A stretch of 64,000 nucleotides of DNA from Prochlorococcus sp. scB243_495D8 (GCA_000634195.1 JFLT01000187.1:124001-188000), one strand, 5' to 3'; numbered from the stretch's first letter, positions 1 to 10,744 are shown. Program-made: numbers and translations. The notes: a model not told the origin generated them from the letters alone.

Positions 1-1
1 T

Positions 2-934
2 AAGGAAGTATCCAAAGAATGGAAAGAAATAAACGTAACTAATTTAAATGGAGATGATGATGAGCAAGTGAAAAAAGCTTTTGATGAAGTTCTAACACCT
101 CCTTTTGGGGATGGATACAGAATAGTTACATTGAAAAATAATCCAATTTTTACTGCAAAAAATGAGGATCTAAGAACTAAATTTGAAAAAATTCATGACA
201 ATATACCTCAAAATACTTATTTCATTTTACAAAGTACAAAAAAACCAGACTCAAGACTAAAGAGTACTAAATTTTTACAAAAACTTATCAAAAATAATTT
301 AGCTAAAGAAAAATCATTTTTATTACCAGAAATCTGGGACTATGAAGGACAAAAAAGATTTTTAGAAGATGCAGCTAATGAAATGAATATCAAAATTGAT
401 AAAAATGCAGCTGAATTAATTATTGATTCAGTTGGTAATGATAGCTTTAAAATAATAAATGAATTAGCTAAAGCAAAAACATACCTTTCTGCAGTATCAA
501 GTGATTCGAATTCAAAACTTTTTCTTAAAAGTATTGATGTAAAAAAAATATTTAGTGATCATCAATCCAATATTTTCAAAATCATCGATCTTATCTTACA
601 AAAAAATATTAATGAAAGCCTCATTGAAATAAATTATTCCTTACAGAAAGGAGAACCTGCTTTAAGACTAAATGCAGGTTTAATTAGTCAAATAAGAATT
701 CATACCATCATAAAATTAGCAGTTGATTCAGGTAATAATAATGCAGAAAAGATTTGTAATCTTGCAGGCATTTCTAATCCAAAAAGAATTTTCTTTATTC
801 GAAGAAAAGTCAAAAACGTATCACAAGAATATTTAATTAATTTAATGAGTAACTTATTAGATATTGAATCATTACTAAAACAAGGTAATAATCCTATAAA
901 TGTTTTTACAGAGAAATTAATTAATTTAAGTTAA
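2..934 (+). CDS. holA: DNA polymerase III delta subunit (HolA), 5' truncated by window edge
   Basis: This is the clamp-loader delta subunit, which opens the sliding clamp during replication. The reading frame is open to the left edge, so the ATP-fold beginning lies outside the window; about 310 residues are visible. An internal GTG at 68 is unlikely to be the start, because the codons before it continue a HolA-like sequence. The visible part has the family's central region (LIKNNLAKEKSFLLPEIWD) and the helical C-terminal domain with a KGEPALRLNAGLISQIR stretch typical of delta subunits. lysC follows 39 bp downstream on the same strand. The family call rests on overall pattern, since HolA is poorly conserved. 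Confidence 0.8.
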   Translation, partial: KEVSKEWKEINVTNLNGDDDEQVKKAFDEVLTPPFGDGYRIVTLKNNPIFTAKNEDLRTKFEKIHDNIPQNTYFILQSTKKPDSRLKSTKFLQKLIKNNLAKEKSFLLPEIWDYEGQKRFLEDAANEMNIKIDKNAAELIIDSVGNDSFKIINELAKAKTYLSAVSSDSNSKLFLKSIDVKKIFSDHQSNIFKIIDLILQKNINESLIEINYSLQKGEPALRLNAGLISQIRIHTIIKLAVDSGNNNAEKICNLAGISNPKRIFFIRRKVKNVSQEYLINLMSNLLDIESLLKQGNNPINVFTEKLINLS

Positions 935-973
935 CCAAATTATAAGTTTAAGAATTTACATTATTATTTAAAT

Positions 974-2734
974 ATGGCTTTACTAGTAAAAAAATTTGGC
1001 GGTACTTCTGTCGGTGATATTAAAAAAATAAAAAATATTGCAAGTAGCATTTGTCAAAGTAAAGAAGCAGGAAATGAAATAGTCGTAGTTGTCTCTGCAA
1101 TGGGGCAAACTACAGATGATTTAAATTGTCTAGCGGAATCAATTAGTAAAAATCCTAATCGAAGAGAATTGGATATGCTTCTCTCAACTGGAGAGCAAGT
1201 AACCATAGCTCTTCTCTCAATGGCATTAAACGAATACGGAATTCCTGCAATTTCAATGACTGGTAGTCAAGTTGGAATTATTACTGAATCAATTCATGGG
1301 AAAGCGAGAATTCTGGATATTAAAACAGAAAGGATCCAAAATTATATAAATCAGGGTTTTGTAGTTGTAGTGGCTGGATTTCAAGGAACAACATTAAGCC
1401 ATACAGGTTCAATGGAAATAACAACTTTAGGGAGAGGTGGTTCAGATACTTCCGCAGTAGCTTTATCAACAGCTTTAGGAGCTGAGACTTGCGAAATTTA
1501 TACAGACGTTCCAGGAGTTCTTACCACTGATCCAAGAATTGTTCCTAATGCAAAACTTTTAGATGAAATTAGCTGCGAGGAAATGCTTGAACTTGCAAGT
1601 GTCGGTGCTTCAGTTCTGCATCCAAGAGCAGTAGAAATTGCTCGTAATTATGGAATTAAATTGTGTGTCAAATCAAGCCAAAGTGACTCAAGTGGGACTC
1701 TTTTAGAAAGTCAAATACAACCTCTCCCGCTTAAAAGAGGAAGCTTAGAATTAACAAAAACGGTCAATAGTCTTGAAGTATTAGAAAACCAAGCAGTATT
1801 CAGTCTCTCAAATATTCCTGATAGGCCTGGGATTGCTGCACAAATATTTGAAAAACTTTCAGAAGCAAGTATTAATGTAGATTTAATCATACAAGCGACA
1901 AATGATGGAAATAATAACGACATTACATTTACTGTTAGTGAATTAGAAGTTAAAAAGACTGCAGAACAATGTGAACTTATTACTAGTCAATTAGGAGGAG
2001 AATATAACTTAAAAACAAAAATGACAAAATTAAGTATTCAAGGAGCTGGCATTATGGGCAGACCTAGTGTTTCAGCTGATTTATTTGATACTTTATCTCA
2101 AGCGAATATAAATGTCAGGTTAATAGCTACTAGTGAAATTAAAGTCAGCTGTGTAATTGAAGTTAATAATATACCAAAAGCTATTAGATTTGTTTCTGAG
2201 AAATTTAAGTTATCCGATACACAAATATTTGTTAATCCAATCAATGAAAAACAAGATCAACCTGAAGTAAGAGGAATTGCACTAGATAAAAACCAAGTTC
2301 AAGTAAGTTTTCGAAAACTACCTGATCGTCCAGGTGTAGCAGCATCGATATGTTTAGCATTAGCTGAAAATAATTTACTTTTCGATACTATTGTTCAGTC
2401 TGAAAGAATTTCCTCTTCAAAAACTAAGGATATTAGTCTTACAATGAATAAACAAGATAGAGAAAAAGCTAACTTAGTTTTTGAGGCCTTAACAAAAAAA
2501 TTACCCGGATCATTCATTGAAGATGGCCCTGCCATAGCCAAAGTCAGTACTGTAGGAGCGGGAATGGCATTTAAGGTTGGAACAGCTGGAAAAATATTTA
2601 GATCATTGGCTGACCAAAATATCAATATTGAAATGATTGCTACTAGTGAAATTAGGACTTCATGTATTGTCTTAGAAAAAGATTGTGACAAAGCAGTTAA
2701 TGCAATTCATAATTATTTCGAATTAGAAAAATAA
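974..2734 (+). CDS. lysC: Aspartate kinase with repeated ACT domains
   Basis: Aspartokinase phosphorylates aspartate in the first step of lysine, threonine and methionine synthesis. The N-terminal kinase domain (about residues 1-245) carries KFGGTSVGD at 7-15, an STGEQ motif, and the TDPR region near 185. The remaining 340 residues hold repeated ACT regulatory units; RPGIAA and RPGVAAS mark the first and third, and IATSEIKVSC and IATSEIRTSC mark the second and fourth. The 586-residue length and four-ACT layout fit cyanobacterial aspartokinases rather than the shorter Bacillus or E. coli LysC forms. Allosteric control by end products is inferred from the ACT domains. It is convergent with uvrB, 7 bp away. 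asd and dapA of the same pathway lie about 6 kb downstream. Confidence 0.96.
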   Translation: MALLVKKFGGTSVGDIKKIKNIASSICQSKEAGNEIVVVVSAMGQTTDDLNCLAESISKNPNRRELDMLLSTGEQVTIALLSMALNEYGIPAISMTGSQVGIITESIHGKARILDIKTERIQNYINQGFVVVVAGFQGTTLSHTGSMEITTLGRGGSDTSAVALSTALGAETCEIYTDVPGVLTTDPRIVPNAKLLDEISCEEMLELASVGASVLHPRAVEIARNYGIKLCVKSSQSDSSGTLLESQIQPLPLKRGSLELTKTVNSLEVLENQAVFSLSNIPDRPGIAAQIFEKLSEASINVDLIIQATNDGNNNDITFTVSELEVKKTAEQCELITSQLGGEYNLKTKMTKLSIQGAGIMGRPSVSADLFDTLSQANINVRLIATSEIKVSCVIEVNNIPKAIRFVSEKFKLSDTQIFVNPINEKQDQPEVRGIALDKNQVQVSFRKLPDRPGVAASICLALAENNLLFDTIVQSERISSSKTKDISLTMNKQDREKANLVFEALTKKLPGSFIEDGPAIAKVSTVGAGMAFKVGTAGKIFRSLADQNINIEMIATSEIRTSCIVLEKDCDKAVNAIHNYFELEK

Positions 2735-2741
2735 GTTACTT

Positions 2742-4781
2742 TTAATTATTTCTTGCCAATTTTTGTCTTAATTTTTTGATTCTATCCCTCAAATTTGCTG
2801 CTTCTTCAAAATTTAACTCTTTTGCAGCATCTTTCATTTTAATTTCTAACTTTTCTATTAAATCAGGCAATTCTTCTAGCAAACATTGATTATCACTGGA
2901 ATTGAGAATTGCATCAGTTTTGTTATTAACTATATTTATTAAATCTTTAGATAAACCACCATTATCTAGTTTTCTGGAAAGTTCTAGAAAAGATAATATT
3001 GAATTTTCTATTTTTTTACCTGCAGGTTTTGGAGTAATACCATTTACCTTGTTATATTTTTTTTGAATAGTTCTTCTTCTTTCAGTTTCAGATATTGCTC
3101 TTTTCATTGAATCTGTGAAGTTATCTGCATAAAGCAAGGCAACACCTTCAACATGTCTTGCAGCTCTTCCTATTGTTTGAATCAATGACCTTTCTGCTCT
3201 CAAAAAACCTTCTTTATCAGCATCTAAAATAGCAACTAATGATACTTCAGGAAGATCTAGCCCCTCTCTTAATAAATTAACTCCTACCAAAACATCATAT
3301 TCACCCATCCTGAGGTCTTGAATAATTTCAATTCTTTCAATTGAATGGATTTCGGAATGTAAATATCTAACTCTTACTTTATTTTCAGATAAAAAGTCAG
3401 TTAAATCTTCAGCCATTCTCTTGGTAAGTGTTGTCACAAGCACTCTTTGATTCTTTTCAGCTCTAATTCTTATTTCTGATAACAGATCTTCTATTTGGCC
3501 CTCACTAGGTCTTACATCAATTACAGGGTCTAATACCCCAGTTGGTCTTATAACTTGCTCAATAAATTCACCATCACATTGATCTAATTCCCATTGACCG
3601 GGAGTTGCACTTATAAATAATGTCTGTTTTGATTTTTCCCAAAACTCTTCACATTTTAAAGGTCTATTATCTGCAGCACTTGGCAATCTAAAACCATGAT
3701 CTATTAAAACTTTTTTTCTAGATTGATCACCGTTATACATCGCATGAAGTTGAGGACATGTTACATGACTCTCATCAACTACCAACAACCAATCTTTGGG
3801 AAAGTAATCTATTAAACATTCTGGCGGTGAACCTTCCTCCCTACCTGATAAATGACGAGCATAATTCTCAACTCCATTACAATAACCAACCTCTTTAAGC
3901 ATTTCTAAATCATATTTTGTACGTTGTTCTAGACGTTGAGCCTCTAATAATTTTCCTTCATATGTGAATTTATCGAGTTGAGTTTTTAATTCGCTTCTAA
4001 TTGCACTTATTGCAGTCTCAAGTCTTTCTTTTGGAGTTACAAAATGCTTCGCTGGGTAAACGCTAACTTGTTCCAAACTTTCAAGTATTTCTCCTGTAGT
4101 AGGGTCAACATATCTAATAGCCTCGACTTCATCACCAAATAATTCGATTCTTATTAATCTATCTTCATAAGCTGGACCAATTTCTAAAACATCCCCTTTG
4201 ATTCTGAATCTACCTCTAGTAATTTCAATATCATTTCTAGTATATTGATTTTCAACGAGAGACCTCAAAGAAGAACGTAGATTTATTGATTTTCCCACTT
4301 CAAATTTAACTGCAGCTTTTAGATACTCACTCGGTATACCAAGACCATAAATACAACTTATTGAGGCTACAACAATTACATCTTTTCTCTCAAATAATGA
4401 GCGTGTTGCAGAATGCCTAAGCATATCTATTTCTTCATTAATTGAAGCAGTTTTGGCTATATAAGTATCACTTACCGGTACATAAGCTTCAGGTTGATAA
4501 TAATCGTAGTAAGAAATAAAGTACTCAACAGCATTTTTTGGAAAAAATTCCCTTAATTCATTACATAGTTGTGCAGCTAACGTTTTGTTATGGGCTAATA
4601 CAAGTGCTGGTCTTCCTGTTTGTTGAATTACATTTGCAATGGTAAATGTTTTACCAGTTCCAGTAGCTCCTAAAAGAGTCTGAAACTCTTTCCCAGTATT
4701 AACGCCTTTAACTAATTTTTTAATAGCTTCTGGCTGATCTCCATTTGGTTCATAAGGAGCTTGAAGCTTATAGTTGTTCAT
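2742..4781 (-). CDS. uvrB: Excinuclease ABC subunit B
   Basis: UvrB is the damage-verifying helicase-like subunit of nucleotide excision repair, loaded by UvrA and then joined by UvrC. Near the N-terminus it has Walker A GATGTGKT, followed by the [12 protein letters not shown] beta-hairpin region that probes damaged strands, helicase motifs such as SATPG and QTIGRAARH, and a C-terminal UVR domain (last 40 residues, [15 protein letters not shown]) that contacts UvrC. The ATG at 4781 gives 679 residues, normal for UvrB; the TTG one codon earlier is less likely. It lies 29 bp downstream of the DUF561 gene on the same strand, probably in one transcript. Confidence 0.97.
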   Translation of the reverse strand: MNNYKLQAPYEPNGDQPEAIKKLVKGVNTGKEFQTLLGATGTGKTFTIANVIQQTGRPALVLAHNKTLAAQLCNELREFFPKNAVEYFISYYDYYQPEAYVPVSDTYIAKTASINEEIDMLRHSATRSLFERKDVIVVASISCIYGLGIPSEYLKAAVKFEVGKSINLRSSLRSLVENQYTRNDIEITRGRFRIKGDVLEIGPAYEDRLIRIELFGDEVEAIRYVDPTTGEILESLEQVSVYPAKHFVTPKERLETAISAIRSELKTQLDKFTYEGKLLEAQRLEQRTKYDLEMLKEVGYCNGVENYARHLSGREEGSPPECLIDYFPKDWLLVVDESHVTCPQLHAMYNGDQSRKKVLIDHGFRLPSAADNRPLKCEEFWEKSKQTLFISATPGQWELDQCDGEFIEQVIRPTGVLDPVIDVRPSEGQIEDLLSEIRIRAEKNQRVLVTTLTKRMAEDLTDFLSENKVRVRYLHSEIHSIERIEIIQDLRMGEYDVLVGVNLLREGLDLPEVSLVAILDADKEGFLRAERSLIQTIGRAARHVEGVALLYADNFTDSMKRAISETERRRTIQKKYNKVNGITPKPAGKKIENSILSFLELSRKLDNGGLSKDLINIVNNKTDAILNSSDNQCLLEELPDLIEKLEIKMKDAAKELNFEEAANLRDRIKKLRQKLARNN

Positions 4782-4810
4782 CAAGCTAGTAGCAAAAGGA
4801 TATTGCTATA

Positions 4811-5587
4811 TTAAGAAATTTTTTCTCCAATTATTGAATTTTTCAAAGATTCTTTTAAGCCCCTAACAACAGCAATCATTGATATTAAATCATCTAATTT
4901 ATTAACAACAGAGCCAACGCCAACTGCTGAGGCACCAGAGGATATTGCTAATGGACAAGTTACTTGGCTTAATCCAGAGGCACTCATGATTGGTATATTC
5001 AGAGATTGTTTCTTAAATTCTTGATGAATAGCATAGGTAGCTGCAAGAGTTGGTACTGATTTTTCAAAAAATCCTTGAATTCCTGGAGAGTAAGGAGTAG
5101 AACTTGTGCCACCTTCTGTTTGAATAAAATCAACACCTTCTTCAACTAGCTTTACAGCAAGATCAACTTGTTTATCAATAGGCATAGTATGAGGAACAGT
5201 TACTGATAAAGGAATATTAGGAAATAAATCCCTCGTCTCTTTTGCAATGTTTAGAACTTTTTTATCTGAAAAATTAATGCCTTTTTCATAAAAAGTATCG
5301 TAATTTCCTATCTCAATTAATGATGCTCCTGCTTTTACAGAATCTTGAAAAGATCGGGGCACTACTGAACTTACACAAACGGGTAGTGTTGAATTCTTCA
5401 GTGCTAAATCAACAAGTTCAGGTTTACAAGCAATGTCGACAAGATCTGCACCTCCTAATGAGGCTGCCTCTACAATTATTTTCACAGATTGAACATCAAA
5501 ATTATTCAATCCTGAAATGACTTTGAGTAAAGATTTGTGTCTTAACTCTTCTTTGATTTTTTGTGGCAAAAGATTAATCAGACTCAT
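4811..5587 (-). CDS. DUF561 (Ycf23-like) TIM-barrel protein of unknown function
   Basis: This 258-residue protein belongs to the DUF561/Ycf23 family found in cyanobacteria and some plastid genomes. Its pattern is a TIM barrel: GGADLVDIAC, ASLIEIGNYD, VDFIQTEGG and a C-terminal SGASAVGVGS that resembles a phosphate-binding loop. No membrane segment or signal peptide is visible. The biochemical role is unknown. It appears to be first in a two-gene minus-strand unit with uvrB, and it faces tilS across an 85-bp divergent gap with a perfect palindrome at its centre. The link to DNA repair is only by position. Confidence 0.85.
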   Translation of the reverse strand: MSLINLLPQKIKEELRHKSLLKVISGLNNFDVQSVKIIVEAASLGGADLVDIACKPELVDLALKNSTLPVCVSSVVPRSFQDSVKAGASLIEIGNYDTFYEKGINFSDKKVLNIAKETRDLFPNIPLSVTVPHTMPIDKQVDLAVKLVEEGVDFIQTEGGTSSTPYSPGIQGFFEKSVPTLAATYAIHQEFKKQSLNIPIMSASGLSQVTCPLAISSGASAVGVGSVVNKLDDLISMIAVVRGLKESLKNSIIGEKIS

Positions 5588-5620
5588 TTAATTAATGAAT
5601 TTATTACCCGATTGTGACAT

Positions 5621-5635
5621 TGTTTTAGTAAAACA
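5621..5635. promoter_or_regulatory. 15-bp perfect palindrome between divergent genes
   Basis: The sequence TGTTTTAGTAAAACA is a perfect 7-1-7 inverted repeat. It sits near the middle of the gap between the DUF561-uvrB start (34 bp away) and the tilS start (38 bp away), a position suited to an operator or a dyad-symmetric binding site. Because uvrB genes are often SOS-controlled, a repressor such as LexA is conceivable, but no known consensus is matched here. In DNA this AT-rich, one such palindrome among the gaps could also arise by chance. Confidence 0.35.
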
Positions 5636-5672
5636 GTGCATTTTTTAAAAAATATTATCTGAGCAACACAAA

Positions 5673-6683
5673 ATGTCTGATAAAAAATTAACTCAGAAAA
5701 ATTGGTCATCATGGCATCATCAACTTCATAAAGAGATTCTTAACAAGAAAACATTAATTCCAAAAGGATCCAATATTTTAATAAGTGTTTCTGGGGGACA
5801 AGACTCAATGGCCTTATTAACCCTAATTAATGACCTAAAACAACTTCATAATTGGTCTATTAGTGTTTGGCATGGTGATCATCAGTGGCACGAAAAATCC
5901 TCACTATATGCTCTTGAATTAAAAAGTTATTGCGAAGATAAAAATATTTCATTCTCTTTTGATCAAGCAAACAAAGAAAGTATTTCTTCAGAAGAAAAAG
6001 CACGAGAATGGAGATATAAAAAATTATGTAAAAGAGCCAAAAATTTATTAAACAAAAATAAGCAAAGACATAATATTTATTTGTTAACTGGTCACACGAG
6101 TAGTGATAATGCAGAAACATTTATACTCAATTTAGCTAGAGGGAGCAATTTTTCTGGTCTGAGTAATATTGAAAGCAGAAGATTAATAGAAAATCAAATT
6201 TTTTTAATAAGACCAATATTAATTTTCAGTAGAGAAGATACAAAACAATTTTGTAATGATATGAAAATCCCAGTCTGGGAAGATCCTACAAATTCAGATC
6301 TTAAATTAAAAAGAAATTTAGTAAGAAAAAAAATTATTCCTACCTTAGAAGTTATCTATCCTGGTTGTTCTGAAAGGATCAATAATTTTTCCCAAAAAAT
6401 GAGCAACTACAATAATGAACGTAATGATCTTAGTGAACTAGCATATTTATATTGTAAAGATTTAAAAGGTATCAACAGAAATCTCTTAAATAATATGTGT
6501 ATTGAAGCGAGGTGCACAATCTTAAATAGATTTTTAAAAGAAATATCTGCAAAGCAGTGTAGTTCTAAAAATCTAACAAAATTAGCAACTTCAATTTATG
6601 AAAAAAATAAAGGTCAAATTAACTTGAAAGGATTTTTAAAAATTGTTTGGAATAAAAACTATATAAATTTTGAAAAAAGTTAG
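5673..6683 (+). CDS. tilS: tRNA(Ile)-lysidine synthase
   Basis: TilS converts C34 of the CAU-anticodon isoleucine tRNA to lysidine, using ATP and lysine, so that it reads AUA codons. The N-type ATP pyrophosphatase signature SGGQDS is at residues 40-45. It is followed by the WHGDHQWH segment and by TGHTSSDNAETFILNLARGS, the usual second family signature. At 336 residues it has the catalytic core plus a short C-terminal part, smaller than the E. coli enzyme. AUA is common in this AT-rich DNA, so the gene should be essential. It converges with rnj and the two stop codons overlap by 4 bp. Confidence 0.94.
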   Translation: MSDKKLTQKNWSSWHHQLHKEILNKKTLIPKGSNILISVSGGQDSMALLTLINDLKQLHNWSISVWHGDHQWHEKSSLYALELKSYCEDKNISFSFDQANKESISSEEKAREWRYKKLCKRAKNLLNKNKQRHNIYLLTGHTSSDNAETFILNLARGSNFSGLSNIESRRLIENQIFLIRPILIFSREDTKQFCNDMKIPVWEDPTNSDLKLKRNLVRKKIIPTLEVIYPGCSERINNFSQKMSNYNNERNDLSELAYLYCKDLKGINRNLLNNMCIEARCTILNRFLKEISAKQCSSKNLTKLATSIYEKNKGQINLKGFLKIVWNKNYINFEKS

Positions 6684-8662
6684 GATGTGACTGCGGATCT
6701 TCTTCTTCTTGTTCTACCTTCAAATGAATCTTCAGTAACAGTTTCGATTGATGGATTCTGTGAAACTTTTGCACTTTTTTGGGTATTTTGTGGGTTATTT
6801 GAACTATTCGGATGATTATTGTTTGATTTTTTATGGAAATTATTATTTCTTTTTTTGTTGGAAAAATTTTGATCTTCGGTAATCTTTGGAATATAAGCAC
6901 GAGTTCCACTTGGAGCAGGTTGAACTAAACACAAAATAAGTGGTTCAACTTGTAGTTCTCTTCTCATTCTTCTCGATAAACCATTTTCAATTTCTCTTTG
7001 TACACCTATCCAATCTACCTCAAAATTATTCGGTCCAGTTTGTCTGGATAATTGTTTCCATCTATTTTCTAAGACCCAGCTTATTTCTCGCTCTGTCCAC
7101 ATAGACATTTTTCTTGGTTCTGCAGTAGTAACAACTCCTCTTAAATTAACTCTTGGAGGCGCAACCATCTTCCCATCTGTACTAATAGGAGCTAAAACAG
7201 TTACTACACCATCCCCAGCTAATTGCTGCCTTTCCTTTAATACTCGAGCATCTACTATCCCATTTCGTGAGTTATCAAGCAGTTCAACGCCAGCTTTTAC
7301 AGGATCACCCTTTTGAATAGAATTAGGTGTTAACTCAACTACATCTCCATTTTCAATAATTAAAATATTGTCCTTTGGAACACCCATAGTTTGTGCACTC
7401 TTGCCATGACAAACAAGCATTCTATGTTCTCCATGAACAGGCACAAAAAACTTAGGTTTTGCGAGTGCCAACATTAACTTTTGATCTTCTTGAAAACCAT
7501 GACCAGAAACATGAATATTTTCACCCTTTCCATAAACAACCTTTGCTCCAAGTTTCATTAATCTATCAATTGTATTAACAACAGAAATAGTATTACCAGG
7601 AATTGGGCTGGCTGAAAATATTACAGTGTCAGTAGTCTTAAGACGAACATGCTGATGTTCACCACGAGATATTCTGCTTAACGCTGCTAGGGGTTCCCCT
7701 TGACTACCAGTCATTAATAATAAAGTCTCTCTATCTGGCAAATCTCTAATTTGCTTGATAGGAACAAACAAATCATCTGGGCATTTCATATAACCAATAT
7801 CTCTCGCCTTGGCAATAACATTTATCATCGATCTACCTAACAAACCGACCTTTCTTCCATGTTTCATTGCTAACTCTAAGATCATTGTCACTCTATGAAC
7901 AGAACTAGCAAAAGTGGTAAGGATAACTCGTTCTTTTGCCTCAGCAATATGTTTTTCTAAAGAGGGATAGATAGTCTTCTCAGAGGGACAAAAACCTGGA
8001 ACTTCGGCATTAGTCGAATCACTGAACATGCATAAAACGCCCTTCTCTCCATAATGCACCATCCTTTCAATATCAAATTGCTCTCCATCTACTGGCATAT
8101 GATCAAACTTAAAATCTCCCGTGAAAATAATTGTGCCAACAGGTGTTGTAACTGCTAGAGAAAAACTATCGCAAATAGAATGGGTATTGCGAATAAATTC
8201 AACAGAAAAATGTTGGCCAACTTTTACAACATCTCTTGGATTTACTGTCTGTATAGTTGTTCTATCAGATACCCCTGCTTCCTCCATTTTCCCTCTAAGC
8301 ATTGACATTGCCAGTCTTGGGCCATAAATAATCGGAATATTAAAATGCTTTAGATGATGAGAAATACCTCCAATATGATCTTCATGACCATGAGTAACAA
8401 TCATTCCTTTTATTCTTCTTTGATTTTCTTTTAAAAAAGTTGTATCAGGCATAACAACGTTTACGCCATGCATGCCATCAGATGGGAAAGCTAGTCCAGC
8501 ATCAACAAGCATCAATTCATCTCCATATTCAAAAACACAAGTGTTTTTTCCTATTTCATGTAGTCCTCCAAGAGGTATGACTCGTAGAGCTGGCGTATTA
8601 CTTTTAGATCTAGATGAATCATGAGTAGATCTTTTTACAGTTGAATTTGTACTTGATTGCAT
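6680..8662 (-). CDS. rnj: Ribonuclease J with Asn/Ser-rich C-terminal tail
   Basis: RNase J is a metallo-beta-lactamase/beta-CASP nuclease with endo- and 5'-3' exonuclease activity in mRNA decay and rRNA processing. The metal-binding HGHEDH motif is at residues 91-96. GDFKFDH, SDSTNAE, the beta-CASP motif GSQGEP and the late VPVHGEHRM and HVSGHG segments are all present. The core ends around residue 590. The last 70 residues are a low-complexity tail rich in Asn, Ser and Lys that ends RTRRRRSAVTS. The 660-residue length exceeds Bacillus RNase J1 (about 555) because of this tail and a basic N-terminus. It follows dapA after 80 bp; dapA-rnj adjacency also occurs in Firmicutes. Confidence 0.93.
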   Translation of the reverse strand: MQSSTNSTVKRSTHDSSRSKSNTPALRVIPLGGLHEIGKNTCVFEYGDELMLVDAGLAFPSDGMHGVNVVMPDTTFLKENQRRIKGMIVTHGHEDHIGGISHHLKHFNIPIIYGPRLAMSMLRGKMEEAGVSDRTTIQTVNPRDVVKVGQHFSVEFIRNTHSICDSFSLAVTTPVGTIIFTGDFKFDHMPVDGEQFDIERMVHYGEKGVLCMFSDSTNAEVPGFCPSEKTIYPSLEKHIAEAKERVILTTFASSVHRVTMILELAMKHGRKVGLLGRSMINVIAKARDIGYMKCPDDLFVPIKQIRDLPDRETLLLMTGSQGEPLAALSRISRGEHQHVRLKTTDTVIFSASPIPGNTISVVNTIDRLMKLGAKVVYGKGENIHVSGHGFQEDQKLMLALAKPKFFVPVHGEHRMLVCHGKSAQTMGVPKDNILIIENGDVVELTPNSIQKGDPVKAGVELLDNSRNGIVDARVLKERQQLAGDGVVTVLAPISTDGKMVAPPRVNLRGVVTTAEPRKMSMWTEREISWVLENRWKQLSRQTGPNNFEVDWIGVQREIENGLSRRMRRELQVEPLILCLVQPAPSGTRAYIPKITEDQNFSNKKRNNNFHKKSNNNHPNSSNNPQNTQKSAKVSQNPSIETVTEDSFEGRTRRRRSAVTS

Positions 8663-8742
8663 AATTTTGAAATTTATGAAGGCCTGCTTGTAATCAAATA
8701 AGGTTTATTTAAATTTAATTATCAAGTTAAATATAATCCCTA

Positions 8743-9645
8743 TTATAGGGAATTCAGGATAAAAGAAAGTTGCTTTTTCATGTCATTGGTTAAAGGTGAC
8801 AGAGGACTTCTAGGATTACCTACATCCCATCCCGATAGCTCCAAAGCAGCCTTAATTGGGATTGGATTAGTAGTCATAAAGAGTGCTTTGAAAAGAGGCT
8901 GAAGTTTTTCATGAATAACAAGAGCATTAGAAACCTTTCCACTTTGAAAAGAATGAATCATCTCTTTCAATTGCAATCCAACTAAGTGACTTGCAACACT
9001 TACTACTCCTACAGCACCTACAGATAACATTGGAAGCAACAATGAATCGTCGCCACTATATACAGAGAGTTCGGAGCCACAAATAGCTCTTAGTTCTGTT
9101 ACTTCTTCTATTCTACCGCTTGCAGCTTTAATACTGAGAATATTTGAGAAATCCATAAGTTTCTTCACAGTATCAGGTAATAAATTACATCCAGTCCTGC
9201 CAGGAATGTTGTAGAGCATAAGAGGCAAATCCTTTGCAGATTTAGCAATAGAACTGAAATGTTTATAAAGACCTTCTTGAGGCGGCTTATTGTAATAAGG
9301 AACAACGACCAAAGCACCGTCGGCACCAGAGTCGTAAGCTTTTTTTGTAGCTTCCACAGCTTCGCTTGTACAATTGCTACCAGTGCCAACTAATACTTTA
9401 CAGCTTGCATCCAAAGATCCTTTTACCGCAATAAATAAATCATGCTGTTCCGCCCATGAAAGAGTCGGAGATTCTCCAGTAGTACCGCACAATACAATTC
9501 CATCGGAACCGTTCTCAAAAAGATAATTTGAAAGCTTTATAGCTAGTTCATAATCTACATCTCCATTCTCAGTGAATGGAGTAACCATCGCAGTCAATAT
9601 TCTTCCAAATAGTGGATTATTACACTCAGTTTTTTCTGTAATCAT
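8743..9645 (-). CDS. dapA: 4-hydroxy-tetrahydrodipicolinate synthase
   Basis: DapA condenses aspartate semialdehyde with pyruvate, the first step committed to lysine and diaminopimelate, and so also to peptidoglycan. The motif GTTGESP at 54-60 holds the substrate-contacting Thr pair. Tyr145 in LYNIPGRT and the Schiff-base Lys173 in SIKAASG are present. The 300-residue length is standard. Its ATG overlaps the stop codon of asd by 4 bp, so the two are almost certainly translationally coupled, matching consecutive steps of one pathway. rnj lies downstream on the same strand. Confidence 0.97.
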   Translation of the reverse strand: MITEKTECNNPLFGRILTAMVTPFTENGDVDYELAIKLSNYLFENGSDGIVLCGTTGESPTLSWAEQHDLFIAVKGSLDASCKVLVGTGSNCTSEAVEATKKAYDSGADGALVVVPYYNKPPQEGLYKHFSSIAKSAKDLPLMLYNIPGRTGCNLLPDTVKKLMDFSNILSIKAASGRIEEVTELRAICGSELSVYSGDDSLLLPMLSVGAVGVVSVASHLVGLQLKEMIHSFQSGKVSNALVIHEKLQPLFKALFMTTNPIPIKAALELSGWDVGNPRSPLSPLTNDMKKQLSFILNSL

Positions 9646-10673
9646 TTTTTTGGAATTAATAACTCAGCTATTTGAACAGCATTCAGAGCTGCTCCTTTTC
9701 TTATTTGATCTCCACATAACCATAATTCTAATCCATGAGGCTGACTTATATCAGTTCTTAGCCTGCCAACAGCAACATTATCCCTTCCCATAACGTCATT
9801 TGGCATAGGAAATCTATTATTTTTGTAATCCTCAATGACTTCAATTCCAGGAGATTTTTTTAATTCTTCAAGAGCATCTTTAGGCTCAACTACATCAGCA
9901 AATTCAATATTGATCGATTCAGAATGTGCTCTCAATACTGGGACTCGAACACATGTTGCAGAGAGCTTTAAATCAGCATTATTTAATATTTTCCTTGTCT
10001 CATTAACCATTTTCATCTCTTCTTCGCAGTAATTATTGGAAAGCATAGGGGAATTATGTAAAAACAAATTAAAAGCAAGGGAGTATGGCAAAACTTCACT
10101 TTTTTGAGGATTTCCTTGAAGATGTTGTTCAGTTAAAAGTTTTAGTTCCTCCATCGCCAGTTGGCCTGCACCACTGACAGATTGATATGTTGAGACAATA
10201 ACTCTTTGAATAGTCGAAAGTTTGTTTAATGGAGCTAAAACTAATGTCAACAAAATGGTAGTGCAGTTTGGATTCGCTATTACCCCATCATGATTAAGTA
10301 CGTCAGTAGCATTAACTTCAGGGACTATAAGAGGAACGTTCTTATCTAATCTGAAAGCACTTGAATTATCAATCAGTAAAGCATTTTGATCAATAATGGT
10401 AGACAACCATTTTTTTGAAATACTTCCGCCAGCTGAAGCCAAAACTAAATCAAGATTCTTAAATTCTTCTTTAGTTGTTTTTTTTGTAACTAATTCTTCA
10501 TCTTTCCAAATAATTTTTTTTCCTTCTGACCGCTCTGATGAAAGCAAGACTAATTCTGATATTGGGAAATCACGTTGTTCAAGAATTTTTAGCAATTCAG
10601 ATCCCACAGCACCTGAGGAACCTAAAACAGCAACTTTTAATGGCCTATTAGGCAAAAACGGAGATTGTCTCAC
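9642..10673 (-). CDS. asd: Aspartate-semialdehyde dehydrogenase
   Basis: Asd reduces aspartyl phosphate to aspartate semialdehyde with NADPH, linking LysC to DapA. The nucleotide-binding GSSGAVG is at residues 18-24, the catalytic Cys137 lies in NPNCTT, and the later [12 protein letters not shown] region supplies the conserved active-site His. The 343-residue length is typical. It is the upstream gene of an asd-dapA pair with a 4-bp overlap. Its promoter should lie in the 124-bp divergent gap shared with tig, which contains a 13-bp palindrome. Confidence 0.96.
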   Translation of the reverse strand: MRQSPFLPNRPLKVAVLGSSGAVGSELLKILEQRDFPISELVLLSSERSEGKKIIWKDEELVTKKTTKEEFKNLDLVLASAGGSISKKWLSTIIDQNALLIDNSSAFRLDKNVPLIVPEVNATDVLNHDGVIANPNCTTILLTLVLAPLNKLSTIQRVIVSTYQSVSGAGQLAMEELKLLTEQHLQGNPQKSEVLPYSLAFNLFLHNSPMLSNNYCEEEMKMVNETRKILNNADLKLSATCVRVPVLRAHSESINIEFADVVEPKDALEELKKSPGIEVIEDYKNNRFPMPNDVMGRDNVAVGRLRTDISQPHGLELWLCGDQIRKGAALNAVQIAELLIPKK

Positions 10674-10744
10674 ACTTTAAAATGATTTTTATAAATAGAT
10701 TGACTATTTTTTTTACTTTATCAAAAAATTAACTTTCAAGGAAA

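Noticed and set aside
6619..6909. 96-residue minus-strand ORF overlapping the 3' ends of tilS and rnj
   Set aside because: It is an alternate frame of the low-complexity rnj tail and tilS end, with no sign of selection as a protein.
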